Counted from the stretch's first letter, positions 38,001-50,456 are shown. The stretch: 64,000 nt of DNA from Paramacrobiotus metropolitanus (GCF_019649055.1 NW_026570224.1:2232001-2296000); one strand, 5' to 3'. Program-made: numbers and translations. Notes: a model not told the origin generated them from the sequence alone.

Positions 38001-41000
38001 CGCTTGTTCCATAATATTCAGCTGATATCATCCGGTGCAAATCAAGCATGCTCCGATCCGGATACACTAACACTCATTGACAGTATCAATTTCACGTCCT
38101 TCTTAATAAAAGTCACAACCACATTAGCGGGTTTTTTGTGCCTTGATGATATTTTACGGATCAAACAAATATCGGCGTATGTTGTCGTAACCTAAATCGG
38201 CCGATTACGTCGTGTCCAATACTGAAAAAGCGTTTTCCAGCTGAAGCGACCGTTGGATGACTCAAGAGCTAATTTGAACAAGCAAGTCTTCTAAAACCGC
38301 ACTTGAGACTGTAATGTCGAAAAATGTTCTCAAGATTGCACGTAACACAAAGCGCAAAAGAGCCAGATTGACAGTTTCCTACCGTTCCGGATGATCCACA
38401 TCCACTCGACTCTAACTAGCCAGCTACGCATTAGTAGTCGCTTATTTGTCGTTTGAAACCACGCTAAACAGAACATGTGCCAAACACAAACGCATATTTC
38501 TCTTCATCATCAACATTCGCACATGCACATATCAGGTCGTAAGTTTCGAACTTTCGATGGTTTGTGCGTTTCTGCCGTACCGGCTCTACAAACTGCCGCT
38601 CTGCGTTAAGACGTCTCCGCATTAACCGTACGCACTATCTTCCGTTCTTGCACTTCTTGGTGTTTGATTCAAAAATCATCAAAGTGACTCGAAATCCCGT
38701 CTACGGAACCGCAGTGAGCAGTACCCGGTGATCTGTTGAATTACCCGCCATATCAATACCGGCTCAATAATAAGAAACACAAAAGGATGCAACACCTAAC
38801 TAACCATAAGCCCTTAAGTAAAAATTCCAAAAATAAGGCTTAAAGCTGATAAGTACTTTCCGGTCAAAAGTTTAAATTCCGTTCGTATAGGATCCTTCAC
38901 GGAAATACAAAGGAATGTCAAGCAGCTATAACGTCTTTCACATATTTACAAGTTTTATTAACGCAAGTTATACAAGCTATTCAGCTGTCGTATACAAAAA
39001 CTGTTACAAACCATTCATACTATACATCTTTTCTTTTAAAAAAATTTAGTATAAAAATTATGACATAGAAGCAGTTATAACGATGCCCTGCTTAACCCAA
39101 CCACGACCATGATTTCACAGCGTTACCCAGTTCGTAAGCAGTATTCTGCAAAAACTGACTTATTGTTACCGTAACTAAGCCCACCGATGGTGACAATGAG
39201 CAAAAACACAAGACTGGAAAGCAAAAGAACGGTCAAAGCGTGTCTCGCATCGAGTAACGATACTTAATGTCACATTACGAATTCACGAACAGCATCAAAA
39301 AAAGACCGCAACAATTATCGAGATATCACATCATGAACGCAGCTGACGCAGGAAGAGGTAATGGTTAAACCCATTCGTAAACTCTTGTTCTCCTGTAAAC
39401 CGCATCTGTAGATTTTTGAAATCTTGCTGTAGTTTACACAGTAGCTAAATCTTAAAGGCACTGATCGATTTATACCGACACCTATCTTGTTTATTAAAAT
39501 ACAAATGTGACGCAATCTTTCATTACCGGTTTCGCACCCAGGGTGGTTCCGGCCACCCTGGAACTGGTTCAAACTGGTTCACTTCTGTGCGCTGCATAAT
39601 ACGCGAGACTGCATCTTGCATACCATACAAGTATACCGTAGCATCGGAGATCTGCTTGACCAACAAAATAAATAAGCCGTGCTAACAAATCGATCATCTT
39701 CACAACTCTGCGCAGTGGTCGCACATAGCAATACCCTTCAAACTACAGTACCATTTAAAATTTCAAATTAATCGTAAGTAAGCAATATATGAGAGTACGA
39801 TGTATGTTCTCCGTGAGTGCATAATGGGAGAAACTGAGAAAGCTCGTAAATTTTAATTCGTAGATCCCGGCCCAAAGCACGTTTACTCCCTTTTCGTCTA
39901 TACGAGTACTTTCATTTCCCACGATTTTTTCTGCGGTGCATGCTATTTATTAAAATTCGAGAATCGCTATAGTTAAAGAAAAAATTATCACCCAAGAAAT
40001 CGTATTGATACGTACGCAAGATATTTACTGTATACAAATATAGTGGCAAGAGATGAGTTTGTCACAAATACTTTATTTAACAGTTCATAAATATTTTTAC
40101 CGAAAACTTACAAGCCATTTTTGCCATCCACTATAAAGTATGCATACAGTGGTTCAATTTCGATAGGCATGGGTTGCTTACAGGCTTTCAGTTATTTCAG
40201 GCGCAGCTATCGTAACTTGTTGGAAATGCCGGCCCGCCGCCGTAACTTCATGCTAAAATAATCCTGCTTTGCAAAAGAACAAGTCGGCCATCGTTTACGA
40301 GACAACATTCAGGATCTATTATATACCAACAATCTCTAAAATAGCCTTTTCAGCCAATCTGAAAAAGAAATGGCACCGCTAATAGGGATGAATGGTTTGG
40401 CCTATTTTTAGTAGAACTGACCAAAGGCGCATCATCATCCAAACAAAAACCCAAAATGCCATGCCACAACGACGCACACACCAACCAAAGCTGTTCATTA
40501 CAAACTACTTAATCTTCCTTTCTCCATAAATCCATCGCGGTCCCTGATGAGCTCTGCATATATTCTATACAAAATTTAATCGCGATAGCAAATAATTCAT
40601 ACAGAAATAAAATAAGAATTTTTATCAGCAGTAAAAAGTGTTACAAACCATTTCAGCAAATGGTACCACTAGTATTTCAGCTTCTGGGCACACATAGCAC
40701 ATTTGTACAACAGCACAGTAGGCTACAGGAAAATATTAAAACAAAGCAAAATCACTAATGATTTACTAACTGCCACATCGTCAGACCAGTACACCAACAA
40801 ATAGCTAATTTTAAAACAAAATTAGTATTTGCCAACGCGAAAAAGGATAATTCAGGGTACTGAAGTTAGTGCATCACTGCATACTGGCGATACTGCTAAA
40901 GCACTAATTCGTGAGCAACTTATGAGTCGGCATCTCATGTTGCTATCATATCCACAGAAAGCCATTCATTACTATTTAACGAGTATGTAAAACATGCAAA

Positions 41001-42596
41001 CAAGCGATTTCGCTGTTTTACGGTGTGCGCCATCAAATCAAATGGGCTTCCAAAGTCGCTGACGGCCATTATTGTGTTTTACTGAAACGATTTCCCAGCC
41101 ATTCAAACAAACTTCCACATGTTAACCTTCGCAAATGTTTAACAGCTTATGTAAAAACTTTCGTCCGGTGGTAATACGAGATCAAGACCTGATCCTGCAT
41201 ATATTTGTTACATTTTTTAAAGAACTGTCCGCTAGCTGGTCGTGGTAGTGCAGTTTTCTCATAATATACGACCCGTTGACCGATAGCGCACTGGTTTCGC
41301 TTGATTTCTCAACCTAGCAAAGTGTCGGCTGCTGAAGTAACCTTGCTGTTGGTTTAACCGCTTTCATCTGAAAAGACAGATGTTGTCAAAACCAGTAATT
41401 AGCAGGCCCAGCTACAGTGGGAACCATCCACAACGGAACATCCAGATTAGGAGTGAAATCGTGAGAACATCCAAGAATTCAAACCGGAAAAAAGTCAAAA
41501 CGACGTTGTCACACAGCATCTATGATTTTAGTCTCGAATTCTTGTTTCAATTCAGTGAATTTGCATTAACGTCCGAAACAATCTCATGGCAGAAATTTTC
41601 CAATCTGTCAAGTCGCAGCACTTTCCTGGTTTGCCCAGCAGGCCGCTGAAAGAATTTCACCACGCTCTGTTTTGCATAATTGAATTTAATTTTAGCCGTA
41701 AGAAATTCAATCTAGAAAATTTCTGAACCGGGAACAAGCCACGTACGCATACGGTGCACTGCACGAAATTAATTGCACGGCAATCGTTTTCCGCTTCCTG
41801 CAACACTTTTCGAAGATTTTATTTAGGATGACTTCATAATAATACAGTTACACTGTAACACCACTGAGCCACTATACTGAAAATAATTAGTGTGGAAAGT
41901 TGATCAGCAATTCACCAGCAACTGAATGCTTATGCCCAAACTCAACACTAGCACTCGGAAAGCACATGGATAGTGACAAGTCGGACTGTTGTCAACGAAC
42001 GCTCCAGTGGAAGTAAAATCATTAAACAAATTGTGCAATTTTGAGCGACAAGGAATTCTAACAGATATCCGATAAAAAAATAAGTAAAACAATTTGCGGA
42101 TACCCTAGATAATTGGTAAAACACTAAATGAGCTTAAAAAGTGTTTTTCGAATTTTGTCAAGCAAGACTGCCACATGCTAGATACTGCTGCTGCGTTTTG
42201 CATTTGTTGATTTACAATTCAGAAATTAATAAATCTCCTTTATTAAATCGACAGCTTCACCTACCATTAATATTATAACCGTATCATGAAATGCGAACAT
42301 ACATGTCCTACTGTTGCCAACGGATGTTCATGAAAAACACTAAAAGCTGTAATGCATCATAAATCTTTCGCACTCGACTCACCATTATGCTCCGCGAAAA
42401 CGTTGCTGCTTGTTGAGAATTTTCCTTTGAGAGAAGGCGACCGACTGCCCTTGCTAAGAGGTTCCCGGAGGCTACAATTTGCTGCAGCTGTCAAAACGGT
42501 ACCGAAAACGGACGCTGGCGAGCCACCCACTGAGGCTGCGCGGTTCGCCACGGCATGGCGTTCAGGGTTCTCTTCTTTAGTGGGTTGCGCCCCCAT
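32099..42596 (-). CDS. Abl: Abl non-receptor tyrosine kinase
   Basis: Five exons: 42596-42383, 37365-37081, 35748-35616, 35541-35236 and 34526-32099; phases fit and total 3366 nt (1121 aa). Start MGAQPTK matches the N-myristoylation consensus and Drosophila Abl (MGAQQGK). Exon 1-2 junction rebuilds [13 protein letters not shown], also seen in fly Abl. Then [11 protein letters not shown]3 (about 148-208, ALYDF to WVPSNYI), SH2 (about 210-305, with FLVRESES), and kinase (about 325-578): [11 protein letters not shown] loop, AVKTL lysine, threonine gatekeeper in [22 protein letters not shown], activation-loop tyrosine in [17 protein letters not shown] long proline-rich region ([15 protein letters not shown]) follows, then an F-actin-binding helical domain (about 1005-1121, starting near LPPSQDHL). 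No lesions seen. It regulates cytoskeleton and adhesion at the membrane and cortex. Intron 1 is about 5 kb and holds no gene I can see. Confidence 0.95.
35149..35199. repeat. tandem duplication in Abl intron 4
   Basis: A unit containing cagcttttaaacaacctt is repeated twice in a row between the SH2 and kinase exons. Confidence 0.6.
36415..36480. repeat. AT-rich dinucleotide-like tract in an Abl intron
   Basis: Interrupted runs of atat and tata (for example catatatataataat). Low-complexity intronic sequence. Confidence 0.6.
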
Positions 42597-43290
42597 TTTG
42601 GATCCACAGACAGATTAATGAGAACCCGATCCACCATAAGACTGTCCTTAATCTTGCTGGCAGTCAGTCTGTTTAAAGCAGTCACCTCATTCCATCTGGT
42701 TGCATTGTGGTCCAAGTGTGCGAGTACAACTGATGATTCGTGAAAAATTGGCTGAACAATCCGTTGACTCGCGGATCCGTTATCCTTCTTTTTGGGCAAA
42801 CAGAGATATTAATGAATTCCACATAGGGTCCATTCAGAAAAGACTTTTCATCTCCATTTGGTGCCTTTTTAATGGTGGTGTCGATATTCCCGCATTTCCA
42901 TGTCATGTAAACAGCAATGACCAGGCCGTCAACGGCGAAAACATAAGATGCGAGCAGACAAGCGAGATCGTCTGACTGAGTAAGTAATATGCGAGAAATC
43001 ACACAAATCTGAAATCTCTCTGTCGCTCGCGCTCTGGTCGGCGGATCTCAATGAAATTCAACAAAGGGCCAATTCGAACTCGACTCCGCCTTGTGTCCCT
43101 GTTGTTGTTTCACCGATGACTCATCGGCGGAAGAATAGATAGACAGCGGCACATTTGGCCATGCGATGAGTGTCTATTTACGGTACAGACCACAGTGTTA
43201 TCGATCGGAAAACGTAAGCAAATCCCGGCTAATACTAAATTTTGAAGAAAATTATTGTACAGACTTCAAACATTATTATTAGCTAGACCT
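42597..43290. other. Abl 5' flank
   Basis: Sequence between the Abl start codon and the left end of the large transposon. It should contain the Abl promoter and 5' untranslated region. A 106-codon open frame at 43002-42682 (-) has no recognisable content. The transposon end lies only about 700 bp upstream of the Abl ATG. Confidence 0.5.
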
Positions 43291-43725
43291 TATGGAATTC
43301 CGAATGGCCGCGAGTTTTGTTGATTTTAAACTTTGATTTCAAATTCTTTGTCTTGAAATCAACGATTACAAATCGATGATTTTCAAACACCATGATTTGA
43401 AATCAATGATTTTTACATCAATGATTGCGAATCACTGATTTCCAAGTCATGATTTTTCGACACCGTGATTTCCAACCATTGATTTAAGTTCAGTGATTTT
43501 CATTCAACGATTTTCAGTAGCGTGAACTGACATCAATGATTTTCTATCATTGATTTAGAATCAATGATTATCAATCGTTGATTTTGTACCACTGATTTTG
43601 CTTCAGCAAAGACTGCACTTTACTGATTTTCAATCACTTGATTTAAGTTCAGTGTTTAAAAATCAACGATCGACAATCAATGATTTCCAATATGTAACCG
43701 CCGCCCCGTGCACCGAAAGGAGTGA
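43291..43725 (+). repeat. left terminal inverted repeat of the large element
   Basis: After a unique outer end (TATGGAATTCCG...), the arm is an array of about two dozen degenerate 14-16 bp units with the core ATCAnTGATTT, then gtaaccgccgccccgtgcac at the inner edge. The right arm matches it as reverse complement with only scattered single-base differences. Confidence 0.9.
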
Positions 43726-43973
43726 CTCTGATCGCCACCGCGTGCACCGGAAACCTGTTATTCGGACTTTAAATTTTTTTCCGGTTCCAATTCCATTTCC
43801 ACCGGACCAGTTGCGGTGGTTTAATGGAATTTGTGTTGTATTGCTGGAGTTTTCCCAAACTACTGGAATATAGTTTCAGTCTGGCTGGAAATAGCAATGT
43901 TGACAGTCTTTTATCTTTTCTGTTTTCTAGAAGATTTATTTGGTTTTTCGTAGTGAACCTTGAGAGAACAAAA

Positions 43974-45782
43974 ATGGATCAATTTTATATCTTTGCGGAT
44001 TCGGTCGTAAGACGAGCTCAGCGGTTTCTTTCAGCTGAGGATGGGGACCACGATCAAGATGGTGTTGACGGAGCGTTGACACAAGTTGATTATTTACTCG
44101 GGTAAGTTCTGAACAGCAACGCCGCAACGGTTTCACAATATTTTTGTTTGTACTTGAATGTTTCGTCTAGCAGATATACGCGTGATATTTGCGACAATTT
44201 ACCGGAGGAGCGGAGGGCTCAGGAGCTGTTCGATACACTTATTGATTGCTCGAGTGCTTTACGACTTCGACTGCAGGAAGACGAAGATGGGACGAAATCT
44301 GTTTTTGCCTTAACTGAGTGCACTAATTCGTATGGAAGACTTTTTATTCCCGAGGATGATTTGGCTGGTTTGCGATCTGAAGGATTTACAGTGAAGGACA
44401 TAGCTCGGTTTTATGGAGTTGGAGTTACGACAGTTAAGCAGCGATTGGCAGAAGCTGGTTTAAATAAAAAGGTAAGCTTGCACTGGTGCATAGTTTGACA
44501 GGCTGTTTACTGGCCGAACAAGCTATTAAAGAACTACTTGATTGTGAACTGCTGTAACTGTTTTCAGTTGCCCTCGGTTGTAATATCTTTCGTTTTAATT
44601 GTAGTTTTCAACGATTAGTGATGCTGATTTGGATTTATTGATTGCGGGAATTTTGGAATCATTTCCAAATGTCGGATACCGTTATATTTTTGGACAGCTT
44701 AAGACTGGAGGATTGTACATCCAGCGCAGGAGAATACTTTCATCGTTGCGAAGAATTGATCCGTACGGAGTTGCTAACAGATATCTCACTTTTGTTCCCC
44801 GAAGAGTATATTCTAATCCTGGTCCGAACGCTTTATGGCACATGGATGGGAATCACAAGTTGGTTCGCTGGGGATTCGTTATACATGGAATTATAGACGG
44901 ATATTCCAGGACGATTATTTCTCTCATTGTTGCAACGAACAATCGAGCTAGTACAGTGCTGGAAGCGTTCCTGTCTGGTGCGGAAGAGTGGGGTGCGCCT
45001 TCTAGAGTGAGAAGCGATTGCGGAGGTGAAAATGCGTTTAAAGTAAAATTTTGATTTTTGTCATAATTTTCACCCTTTTGGTTTTTGCTACAGCGCTTTT
45101 TTGGTACAATACGATTTCACGTTTTAAGTTTGCCGGTTATATAACTGCTCTCTAAAATATATTTCAATTAGGGGAAAATTTTGGAGTTGCACGCTGGATG
45201 GAACACTATATGGGACCAAATCGCGCGAGTATTATAATGGGACCATCGGTTCACAATCAACGGATAGAACGGCTGTGGAGAGACCTTGGCCGCGTTGTTA
45301 TCAAGTTATTTCGGTCTGTATTCATCCATATGGAAAATATGGGGATTTTGGATTATACAAATCCTCGGGACATGATGATTCTGCATTTAGTCTACTTGGA
45401 CAGGATTCAAGATCAGCTGAATCAGTTTACTGAGTTTTTTAATAATCACAAACTCCGGACGGAGCATGAGCGTTCTCCAAGACAACTTTTTATACTCGGC
45501 TGCCATGAAAAAGGGTTAAAAGGTTTTCCGCTGCAGCAACTATTAACGGCAGGTGACGAGCTGCCTGAAACAGATGTGGATGCGCCTCAAGATTTTCCGG
45601 ACTTTATAAGGAATCAAGTGGCTCATTCTAGAGATGCTGTTCCGGTAATGGACATCATCAGTAGCTTTCCTGCTGAAGCTGATTTCATAAGGGCGAATAT
45701 GGATGTGCGAGCGAGTGATGGATTTTATGGAATTAATGTTTTTCAAGCAGCGAAAGAACTTTTAGAAGAACATTTCCACTGA
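43974..45782 (+). CDS. DDE integrase/transposase of the large element
   Basis: Exons 43974-44101, 44171-44471, 44605-45025 and 45172-45782 join in phase to 1461 nt (486 aa) with no stop or frameshift. The N-terminal part is helical and ends in a helix-turn-helix, FTVKDIARFYGVGVTTVKQR (about 120-142). The catalytic core (about 200-420) shows the retroviral-type integrase triad: aspartate in WHMDGNHKL, aspartate in RSDCGGEN (rebuilt across the exon 3-4 junction) and glutamate in VHNQRIERLWRD. A C-terminal region follows, including LRTEHERSPRQL. It would bind the terminal repeats and catalyse cut-and-paste insertion in the nucleus. AATAAA lies about 208 nt downstream (45990). The nearest type I know is the integrase family common in invertebrate and fish genomes. 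Presumed functional. Confidence 0.9.
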
Positions 45783-46250
45783 AAGAAATCGCGTCGGTAA
45801 GTAGACTGGCAAGTAGTACATCAACTCGTGCATAATGTGACTTGCTGCATGGGCCTTTTTAAGTTTTGTTTGTAATGTTGTTGACTTTCAAGTAGCCTAC
45901 TCCATACGAACATTTTAAATGTTTGGCGTTTTAGTTTTCTCTCAAACTTGTTAACTCTAGTGAGTGTACTTGTGTTGAAAACGTACACAAATAAATAATA
46001 ATCATTAAAAGTTTAAAACAGTGAATTATCTCTGCTCAGCTAATTCTGTGCGTCATCAGCTATGCGGACGGTTATTCTTGAAAGAACACTTACTGTTAGT
46101 ACTTTTACGATTACTAAGTGCTTTGTAAAAAATTACAACATTTGTATCGTAAAGCTTAGTTACGTAATCCTGCGCTGTAAAGTGTGGAAGGTATACCAGA
46201 TTATACGTATCATATCTCAGTATCCGAAAGATAATGTTTATTTTCTTCAG
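45783..46250. other. 3' flank of the integrase gene
   Basis: AT-rich; contains the AATAAA at 45990-45995. No coding content recognised. Confidence 0.5.
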
Positions 46251-46585
46251 GTTTCTTTTCAGCAGTGTAAACCGCAGGCGATATCATGGGTTGAGCCCTA
46301 CGATTGTATGGCAGAAAAGCGCCTATCGTTGTGAGTTTCGTTCTAAATTTTGTTTCATGTTATGTCGGTGTAAATTGGATGTCCCAACACGCATTTGTAT
46401 TATATTGCGCGCTCCGGTTACAGATTCTTCAGTTTCATTAACACGGAGTTTCGACAGGCAGCTCTGCCAACCGCAACCAATATTGCTATTCGGCAATCAT
46501 ATTTCTCGCGAGTCGCGACATTTTGCGGAACCTGTGGCCTGTGTCTCTCGGTCAGGCGAGGGACATGTGGACGGGATACTATTCC
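46251..46585 (+). pseudogene. two unassigned exons inside the element
   Basis: Exon A (46251-46330) reads VSFQQCKPQAISWVEPYDCM and a few more residues, with donor GTGAGT. Exon B (46433-46585) continues in phase through NTEFRQAALPTATNIAIRQS to a cysteine-rich end, FCGTCGLCLSVRRGTCGRD, with donor GTAAGT. The splice sites are strong and the frames open, but no start codon or following exon was found. It could be a captured fragment of a host gene or part of a third element gene. Not recognised. Confidence 0.4.
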
Positions 46586-47182
46586 GTAAGTGCGGTGCAG
46601 TACGTTTCGGCTTCGCGTAGGAGAAAGCCGTGTAATACCGTCATCCTCATTTGAGAGTCAGATGGCCTGGGCATTGACTCATTTATTTTCTATTCACAAT
46701 TAGAGAATTTAATTTGTCAACCGTCGTAATAGGCTGCAGTATCTTATGAGTTGCCATAACCTGCTCTGTAGAATAAGGCTGGATAGTTGATCTGAGACAG
46801 GTTAAAGTGGCACGGTGGCGTGCTTTATTAAAGACATTTCTTTCTTGTTCATTCTTTAGGTTTTCAAATGCACAACCAAAGCCGTTCTCCCTCGAATACA
46901 AAAGCCTGCTTGTTAGAACTAATTGTTCCGCTTTTTTTGTAGAGTGCCCGACCCACACAGTGGAAACTGGAAAGTGATGCTAAACTTAGATAAACCACAC
47001 ACGGTTTTCTTGTGGCCGTCAAGATTTGTTGGGATTCTTATTTTAAATTAGCCTGAAGATAAGCCTCTCGCCTTGGGAAAACATGATATCGTGTCCACCA
47101 GCAGTAAGCCCATATAGGCAGCGCATCTATGCCTGTGGTGATGTTTTGTTGTGAATATTAAGTAATGGAACGGGCTGTTGCA
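46586..47182. other. no gene recognised
   Basis: Between the unassigned exons and the NDUFS2 pseudogene. A 91-codon minus-strand open frame (46958-46683) has no recognisable content. Confidence 0.4.
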
Positions 47183-49701
47183 GTGGCGACTGTTCCTGTG
47201 GAGAAGAAAATGCGCAATATCCCGCAATTTGGGCCCGCAACATCCCGCAGCGCACGGTGTATTACGTTTGGTTTTGGAGTTAGACGGAAAGGCGGGTTAA
47301 TTCTTTTGCGTTATGCTTCGTATCTGCCTTAGCACAATGTCTTTTTGCTGTCGTCCAGACATGCTGTACAGGAAATACCCGATTTGCTGGCTATGCAAGC
47401 ATTTTTGGACAGCGTGAATTTTTAAAATTTGTATGGATGTTTTTCTTGCAGACGGTGGTGCGGGCTGATCCCCATATTGGGTTGCTGCATCGCGCCACGG
47501 AGAAGTTAATCAAGTGTAAAACCTACATGCAGGTTCTGACGTACATGGACCGTCTGGATTACGTGTCCATGTTGTGCAATGAGCAGTGCTTCTCCCTGGC
47601 TATTGAGAAATTATTAAATATCGATATTCCGGTATTCCCATATCGGTATTCGGTATTCCCATCCGTGCGGAATGGATTATAGGTGGGTTTTTGTTAATTT
47701 CTTTCGCTTTCCAAAAGCGAATAGAGCATTTTTTGTTACTTCTTTCTAACAGATCTTTTAACGTACATTGCTGATTACTGTAACTCCGTTCTCCGTAAGT
47801 GTTAAAATGTGCTGGGTTTTTCTGCAGTTTTATTCGGAGAACTTACTCGTATTTTAAATTACAATACGCATGCCCTGAATATCAGAGCAATGACGCCTTT
47901 TTTCTGGTTGTTTGAGGAATGCGAAAAGGTACTTACATATTATTCTGCAATAAGTCGACGTCGCTGATTTATTAACAACAGCAAGTGAGGAACTGCAGTG
48001 TACTGTAATTTATTGTAATTAATATGAATCTAATTAGTTTTCTTATGAGTACTGTAACAGGTGGAAAAAGCAAAGCAAGAATGGCACTGATAAATGTTTG
48101 CACCCTTTTAGTTGTGTGAATTTTTGAACGATTATCCGGCGCCCGGATGCACGCGAATTATGCTTGTCCCGGTGGAGTGCAGTACGATTTGCCGTTGGGA
48201 TTGACGGATGACATCTACGACTGGGCTATTAAGTATAACCAACGCCTGGATGAACTGGAAGATTTCCTTACTGGTAATCGTATCTGGAAAGCCCGAACTG
48301 TCGGCACTGGAACGGTGTCGGCGGAGGACGCGCTTGCTTATGAGATGAGGTGTGTCTCGTTGATTTTGATGTTTTGCTGGCATTGCATGTTTCAGTTTCT
48401 TTAGAGCTACGAGAAGAATTGACAATGTTGGAAAGATTGGTATAGTTTTGCACCTTAATTTAACTCATACGTAGTGCATACACATTTAAGTCGTACGCAC
48501 ACATTCCTTGAAATCATACTGTTTCATTCCGAATTAAATACTCGCAAGAATTATGCTGACATGAAAACTTGTGAATTCGTTCTTACAGTGGTGCGATGTA
48601 CGAGGATCCGGCATCAAAAGAAATTTGCGTAAAGTGCAGCCGTACGATGCATACAATCAAGTGGAGTTTGATGTTCCCATCGGTTCACACTGGGATTGCT
48701 ACGATCGCTACCTGGTGCGCGTGGAGGAAATGCGCCAGTCGCTGCGGATCATCCATCAGTGCCTGAATAAAATGCCACCTGGCGAGATCAAAGTGGACGA
48801 TACAAGGTGGTGCATCCCTCTCGAAAGGTAATGAAGGTATGCTTACGACCGTGTCGTACGGTGCATGGTGGTTTCTTGTAAAATGGGTAAATTGGTCAAA
48901 TTAGTGCACAAATAATTTTATGAAGTAGAAAGGCATATAATTAAAACAATTATTTAGATGCGCAACGTTAGTGGTAATGTAAGTATTCGGCAGCATATTA
49001 CGATAGTATGTGGATGTTCTGACAGCACGTATCGAAGCCGATAGGTTATTTCTCATGAGCTTGTTCGGTCAAAACGGTGCTAAGAGAATCCCATTTTGAG
49101 GAGGCTTTCACTTGGTCACCGAATGTGATCTCATTAGCATGTCCGTATTACCCAGTGAAAGCACATCTGCACACTGTTTGAGTGTGTAATGGTATGTGAA
49201 GTTTTTCGATTCACGATTTTAATTTCCGTGAAATTCTGTGAATACTGCAGCTTACTTAACGGTCGCTATTTTCGTCGCCTCCTCTCTTATTTTCGCTATG
49301 TTTAAGTATTCCGCACGTACGTTCACAGAACAGCGCCAGTATGGCTTTCACATTTTCATACTTTTGCATAATACTTATGCCATGATAACCGGGTTCACTG
49401 GAAAAAATCTGCTGTTTGCAGGAATCGGTGGAGGCCTTAATCCATCATTTCAAGGTTGTACACCGAAGGCGTCCAAGCCCCGCCCGGCTTCACCTACACC
49501 GCCGTGGAGGCGCCCAAAGGAGAGTTCGGGATCTACCTGGTGTCGGACGGCACCAGCCGCCCCATGCCGCTGTAAAATCAAGGCGCCCGGCTTCACGCAT
49601 CTCGCGGCCATCAATCATATCGGCAAGCAGCACAGATGTTGGCCGACATTGTGGCCATCATCGGGGCACTGGATATCGTCTTCGGGGAAGTGGATCGTTA
49701 G
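47183..49701 (+). pseudogene. NDUFS2: captured copy of NDUFS2 (complex I 49-kDa subunit), introns retained
   Basis: Six exon blocks with introns still between them: about 47183-47293 ([19 protein letters not shown] in a shifted frame), 47452-47675 ([30 protein letters not shown]), 47826-47929 ([18 protein letters not shown]), 48110-48350 ([35 protein letters not shown]), 48588-48835 ([38 protein letters not shown]) and 49422-49701 ([19 protein letters not shown], ending GEVDR-stop). These are unmistakable for the mitochondrial NADH dehydrogenase iron-sulfur protein 2. At least six frameshifts, an in-frame loss in the block around 47840-47880, a small CGGTATTC-type repeat expansion near 47630-47665, and changes at conserved positions show it is dead. 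The mitochondrial presequence region was not seen. Retained introns mean DNA-level capture, not retroposition. Confidence 0.92.
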
Positions 49702-50153
49702 ATGTGTCGAAGCAGACTGTGTACAGGTTTAAACTAACGCAATGTCAGTCAGTGTGTCCTGTATGATTTAGTGTGTTTTTCACCTGTGTCGTTTACACAA
49801 TGACAAATGCTAGAGGAGATACCATGTAGTTGATGTTGACAGTTATGGTGGCTTAATTGGTTGTAATTCCTAAAGACGTTTATTAAAAGAACGGTTGTGT
49901 TTAGTATGGTTGTTGCTGGTTGTTAAGTTCCTTCACTTCCATTTTATACCGTGTGAGGTAATATTTAGTGTCTGAGCGACAGTGCCGCATTTTTTTGTAG
50001 CAGGAATTGTGGAATGATGCGGGCGATCTCTGGCTTGGTCTGCGTTGCCGTGCTAGTGCGGTCGGGATGTTTTCTTTCCGGTCAGACTCAGAACGTTGCA
50101 CATAATAAATGTTGCACATAATGAAACGGTAATGTTGTGCATAATTATGTCAG
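49702..50153. other. spacer inside the element
   Basis: No coding content recognised; contains the repeated phrase gcacataatgaaacgg / tgcataattatg just before the next fragment. Confidence 0.4.
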
Positions 50154-50456
50154 GCCTCGATAACGGATATGGACTTCTGCTACCGGCAAACACTGAATCT
50201 CTTCCGCAGTGAACTCTCCAATCCAACCGCTGAACTGTCCGACAGCATACCCGGCTACCGCACCACGCAAATGAAAGTGCGGAATGCCTTACTCGATCTG
50301 GGCGTGCCGGGACCCACGAGCCTCATCACGGACCGCGGGCACACTACGCTACGCACTACAATCGTTCTTTCCGCTCTTCCAGAATACCGGCATCACGGAG
50401 CAGGGCGATCCGATCTGGCCAGGTGGGCGATTACTCCTAGAAACCGGCATACAATA
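50154..50456 (+). pseudogene. unidentified frameshifted coding fragment
   Basis: After an acceptor (attatgtcag) the sequence reads DFCYRQTLNLFRSELSNPTA... to GVPGPTSLITDRG, then the sense continues in a second frame (HYATHYNRS) and a third (FPLFQNTGITEQGDPIWPGG) to a stop at 50454-50456. Codon content in all three pieces looks like one former protein broken by two small indels. I do not recognise the family. Probably another captured host exon. Confidence 0.5.

Noticed and set aside
42682-43002. 106-codon minus-strand open frame upstream of Abl
   Set aside because: No family resemblance and no splice connection to the Abl first exon, which has its own myristoylation start.
43330-43690. Regular short repeats resembling a CRISPR array
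   Set aside because: Units are degenerate, 14-16 bp without unique spacers of constant length, and repeated inverted at the other end of a transposon in animal DNA.
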